A stretch of 6,062 nucleotides of DNA from Thermoflexales bacterium (GTDB taxonomy: Bacteria; Chloroflexota; Anaerolineae; J036; Brachytrichaceae): contig JAGOCU010000148.1 in assembly GCA_017998555.1 (NCBI GenBank), forward strand, positions 1 through 6,062. The letters run 5' to 3'. Each line of letters begins with the position of its first letter. The stretch's first letter is position 1. Both the position numbers and the translations under genes were made by a program. The notes under the pieces are model-generated. The model saw only the letters and a list, made by a program, of their open reading frames with translations. It did no database searches and had not been told where the DNA came from. This document shows positions 3,844 through 6,062 of this stretch, piece by piece.

Positions 3844-6062
3844 GTGCTGACTTTCTCTCAACCCATCTTCCTGGCGCTCTTGCTGCTCATTCCCCTGAGC
3901 ATCTTGATTGCGTGGCCGCGCCTGGTTCAGCGCCGGCGGGTTACGGCGCTTGCGGGCGCGCGCCCCGCCGCGCCCTTGCCCGCCTCTCGGCCAGCTCTGA
4001 TCTGGAATCGCCACGCGGCGATTGGCGTGCTGGTCCGCTGCGGCCTGATCGGCCTGATCGCCCTGGCCATGGCCGGCGCGCAACTGGTCACCTTTAATAG
4101 CCGGCTCTCGGTTGTCTTTCTCGTCGACGCCTCGGACAGTGTTGGCGCCGAGGGGCGCGATCTGGCGGCGGATTTCGTCCGCGACGCGCTCAAGAGCATG
4201 CGCCCGGCCGGGCAGCGCGAGGGCCCTCTGGACAGCGCAGCGGTGGTCGTCTTCGGGGCGGATGCCCAGATCGAGCGGGCCATGACCGGCCTGCGTGATC
4301 TGCAACCGTTTGGCGCCCAGGTCCGCTCGGGCGGCACGAATGTCGAGAACGCCGTCCGGCTCGGACTCTCGCTGCTGCCAAACGACACCGCTCGGCGCCT
4401 GGTCCTGCTCAGCGACGGGCACCCGACTTCGGGCGACACCGAAGCGGCCGCCCGCCTGGCCCGCGCAGCCAATGCCCGGCTTGACGTGGTTGCCCTGCCG
4501 TCTGTGGCAGGCCCGGATGCCGCGATCGAGCGCGTGGACGCGCCCCAGCGCGCCTCGGCCGGCCAGGTTATCCCCGTCCAGGTCGTCGTGCGCTCGTCGG
4601 TCGCCCAGCGCGCCCAGCTTGCGTTGTTTGCCGGGCCGGATCTGGTCGGTCAGCAAGACGTCAATCTTCTGGTCGGCCAGAACACCTTCAATATCCGCAT
4701 CACCGCCGCGCGGGCCGGCCTGAGCGCGATCCGGGCCAGCCTGTCGGCGGCGCAGGATGGCATCCCGCAAAACAACGCCCTTTCGGCCGCCATCGCGGTC
4801 GGCGGCCCGCCTCGTATTCTGCTCGTGGCTGGCGCGCCCGGGCGCGGCGCAGCGGACGAAGTCGCCCCGCTCAAGGCCGCCCTGACAGCGGCCGAAATCG
4901 CCTTCGACGAGACGACCGCGGGCGCGATGCCGACCGAGATCCAGTCGCTGGCGGAATACCAGTCGGTCGTGCTGGTCAATGTGCCGGCCCGCGATCTGTC
5001 GCAACGGGCGATGTTCTCGATTCAGAGCTACGTGCGCGACATCGGCGGCGGGTTGGTCGTGATTGGCGGACCAAACAGCTATGGGGTCGGGGGCTACTTC
5101 AAGACCCCGCTCGAAGAAACGCTCCCGGTCGAGATGCAAGTGCGCGACCCCAAGCGATTCCCGTCGATCGCGATGGTCATCGTCATGGACAAGAGCGGGA
5201 GCATGGGCGCGCTCGAGAATGGCGCGCAGAAGATGCGCCTGGCGGCCGAGGCGGCTGCCCGCGCGGTCGAGTTGCTCAATGAGGACGATGAGGTCACGGT
5301 CATTGCCTTTGACACCCTGCCGGTCGATGTGGTCGGTCCCTTCAATGGGCGCGATCGGGCCGCCTATATCCCGCGCATCGTCCGGATCGGGGTGGGGGGC
5401 GGGGGCATCTACATCAAGGAGTCGCTTGATGAGGCGGCTCGGGTTCTGGCCCCGACCACCCGGTTGACGAAGTTCGTCATCCTGCTTGCGGACGGCAGCG
5501 ACTCCGAGCACCAGCCGGGCGCGCGCGAGCTGGTGGCCCAGATGCGGGCGCGCAACATCACCCTGAGCGTTGTGGCGATCGGCGACGGCAGCGATGTTCC
5601 GTTTCTGCGGGATATCGCCCGAATCGGGGAGGGCCGCTTCCACCTCACCAATCGGGCGGCTAACCTGCCTAACATTTTCACCGAGGAGACCGCGCTGGCC
5701 CAACGCAGCTACATCATCGAGGAGCCGTTCTTCCCGAAACTGGGCGCGTCGTCGCCGATTCTGGCCGGCATCTCGGCGGTGCCGCAACTGCGGGGCTATG
5801 TGGCCAGCACGCCCAAGCCCTCGGCTCAAGTCATCCTGCGGGCCAGCGACACCGACCCGCTTCTGGCCACCTGGCAGTATGGCCTCGGCCGCGCGGTGGC
5901 GTTCACCTCCGACGCCACGACCCGCTGGGCCCAGCCCTGGGTGAACTGGGCCGAGTTCCCGCGCTTCTGGGCTCAGGCGATTCGGTGGACGATCCTGGAT
6001 CGCCTCGACAGCGGGGCGCAGGCCAAAGTGACCCCGCGCGGGGATCGGGCGGTGATCGAGGC
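3844..6062 (+). CDS. Membrane-anchored protein with two VWA domains and a GATase-like domain, 5' part
   Basis: The frame is open for 739 residues to the right edge. Hydrophobic segments at 7-24 and 58-82 anchor it in the membrane. The first von Willebrand A domain (about 88-220) has a complete metal-ion-dependent adhesion site: DASDS (95-99), GGT with T165, and LLSDG with D191. A beta-rich linker (about 228-320) follows. A class I glutamine-amidotransferase-like region spans about 323-430 (RILLVAGAPG, YVRDIGGGLVVIGGPNSYG, TPLEETLPVEM). The second VWA domain (about 441-615) has DKSGS (449-453) and LLADGSD with D550, but glycines where the site's threonine usually lies (VGGGGIY, 517-523). The final visible part (GLGRAVAFTSD, 680-690) matches the region after VWA in such proteins. 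The protein resembles BatA/BatB-like and larger VWA/GATase membrane proteins often found near MoxR ATPases; none is in view. GTG at 3844 was chosen since it directly precedes LTFSQPIFLALLLL; the other in-frame GTG (3808) adds a poor, arginine-rich lead. Function is unassigned. Confidence 0.88.
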   Translation, partial: MLTFSQPIFLALLLLIPLSILIAWPRLVQRRRVTALAGARPAAPLPASRPALIWNRHAAIGVLVRCGLIGLIALAMAGAQLVTFNSRLSVVFLVDASDSVGAEGRDLAADFVRDALKSMRPAGQREGPLDSAAVVVFGADAQIERAMTGLRDLQPFGAQVRSGGTNVENAVRLGLSLLPNDTARRLVLLSDGHPTSGDTEAAARLARAANARLDVVALPSVAGPDAAIERVDAPQRASAGQVIPVQVVVRSSVAQRAQLALFAGPDLVGQQDVNLLVGQNTFNIRITAARAGLSAIRASLSAAQDGIPQNNALSAAIAVGGPPRILLVAGAPGRGAADEVAPLKAALTAAEIAFDETTAGAMPTEIQSLAEYQSVVLVNVPARDLSQRAMFSIQSYVRDIGGGLVVIGGPNSYGVGGYFKTPLEETLPVEMQVRDPKRFPSIAMVIVMDKSGSMGALENGAQKMRLAAEAAARAVELLNEDDEVTVIAFDTLPVDVVGPFNGRDRAAYIPRIVRIGVGGGGIYIKESLDEAARVLAPTTRLTKFVILLADGSDSEHQPGARELVAQMRARNITLSVVAIGDGSDVPFLRDIARIGEGRFHLTNRAANLPNIFTEETALAQRSYIIEEPFFPKLGASSPILAGISAVPQLRGYVASTPKPSAQVILRASDTDPLLATWQYGLGRAVAFTSDATTRWAQPWVNWAEFPRFWAQAIRWTILDRLDSGAQAKVTPRGDRAVIE

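Noticed and set aside
3608..4097. Short plus-strand frames across the divergent region (3608-3811 and 3771-4097)
   Set aside because: They run through hairpin 3 and overlap the transporter or VWA genes in other frames, and their products show no domain or hydrophobic pattern.
3691..5829. A long upstream extension on - of the transporter frame (961 codons in all)
   Set aside because: The added part is antisense to the VWA gene, reads through hairpin 3, and is rich in Arg, Asp, Gln and His with no recognisable domain. Only the segment from 3690 down encodes the transporter.
1..6062. CRISPR array, tRNA or rRNA gene, insertion sequence, phage or plasmid elements
   Set aside because: Both strands were read for regularly spaced repeats, tRNA-like arms with a conserved T-loop, transposase motifs and terminal repeats. 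None was seen; the hairpins carry no transposase gene and are not flanked by evident target duplications.

Overview
The window is a dense, GC-rich stretch of bacterial DNA with five protein genes, two of them cut by the window edges. No gene-free stretch exceeds about 150 bases. The codons are strongly G/C-ending. No convincing Shine-Dalgarno sequence precedes any of the four visible starts. High GC, the double-VWA protein and the GAA-capped hairpins would fit a Chloroflexota-like bacterium, but this is only a weak inference: no marker gene is present.

Layout from left to right. (1) The 3' part of a metal-ion ABC transporter permease with a C-terminal winged-helix-like tail, on +. (2) Fifteen bases later, a TIM-barrel sugar-phosphate isomerase/epimerase-family protein, on +. 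(3) A convergent boundary holding a perfect 24-bp hairpin. (4) A YegD-type Hsp70-like ATPase without a substrate-binding domain, on -. (5) A second 24-bp hairpin with one mismatch. (6) A YhhQ/COG1738-family queuosine-precursor transporter, on -. (7) A 153-bp divergent intergenic region holding a perfect 30-bp hairpin between two putative promoters. (8) A large membrane-anchored protein with two von Willebrand A domains around a glutamine-amidotransferase-like domain, on +, running off the right edge.

The genes do not form one clear pathway. The first two may be read together. The two minus-strand genes could be co-transcribed, with a hairpin between them. The VWA gene starts a separate rightward unit.

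The most notable non-coding signal is a family of three long inverted repeats, one in each of the three larger intergenic gaps. All three share the same GCGAAGC apex. Two of them share most of their stem sequence and differ by five fully compensated base-pair changes, which points to conservation of the paired structure. Start codons close behind TANNNT hexamers suggest leaderless or near-leaderless transcripts for three genes. I see no tRNA, rRNA, CRISPR array, insertion sequence or replication origin.
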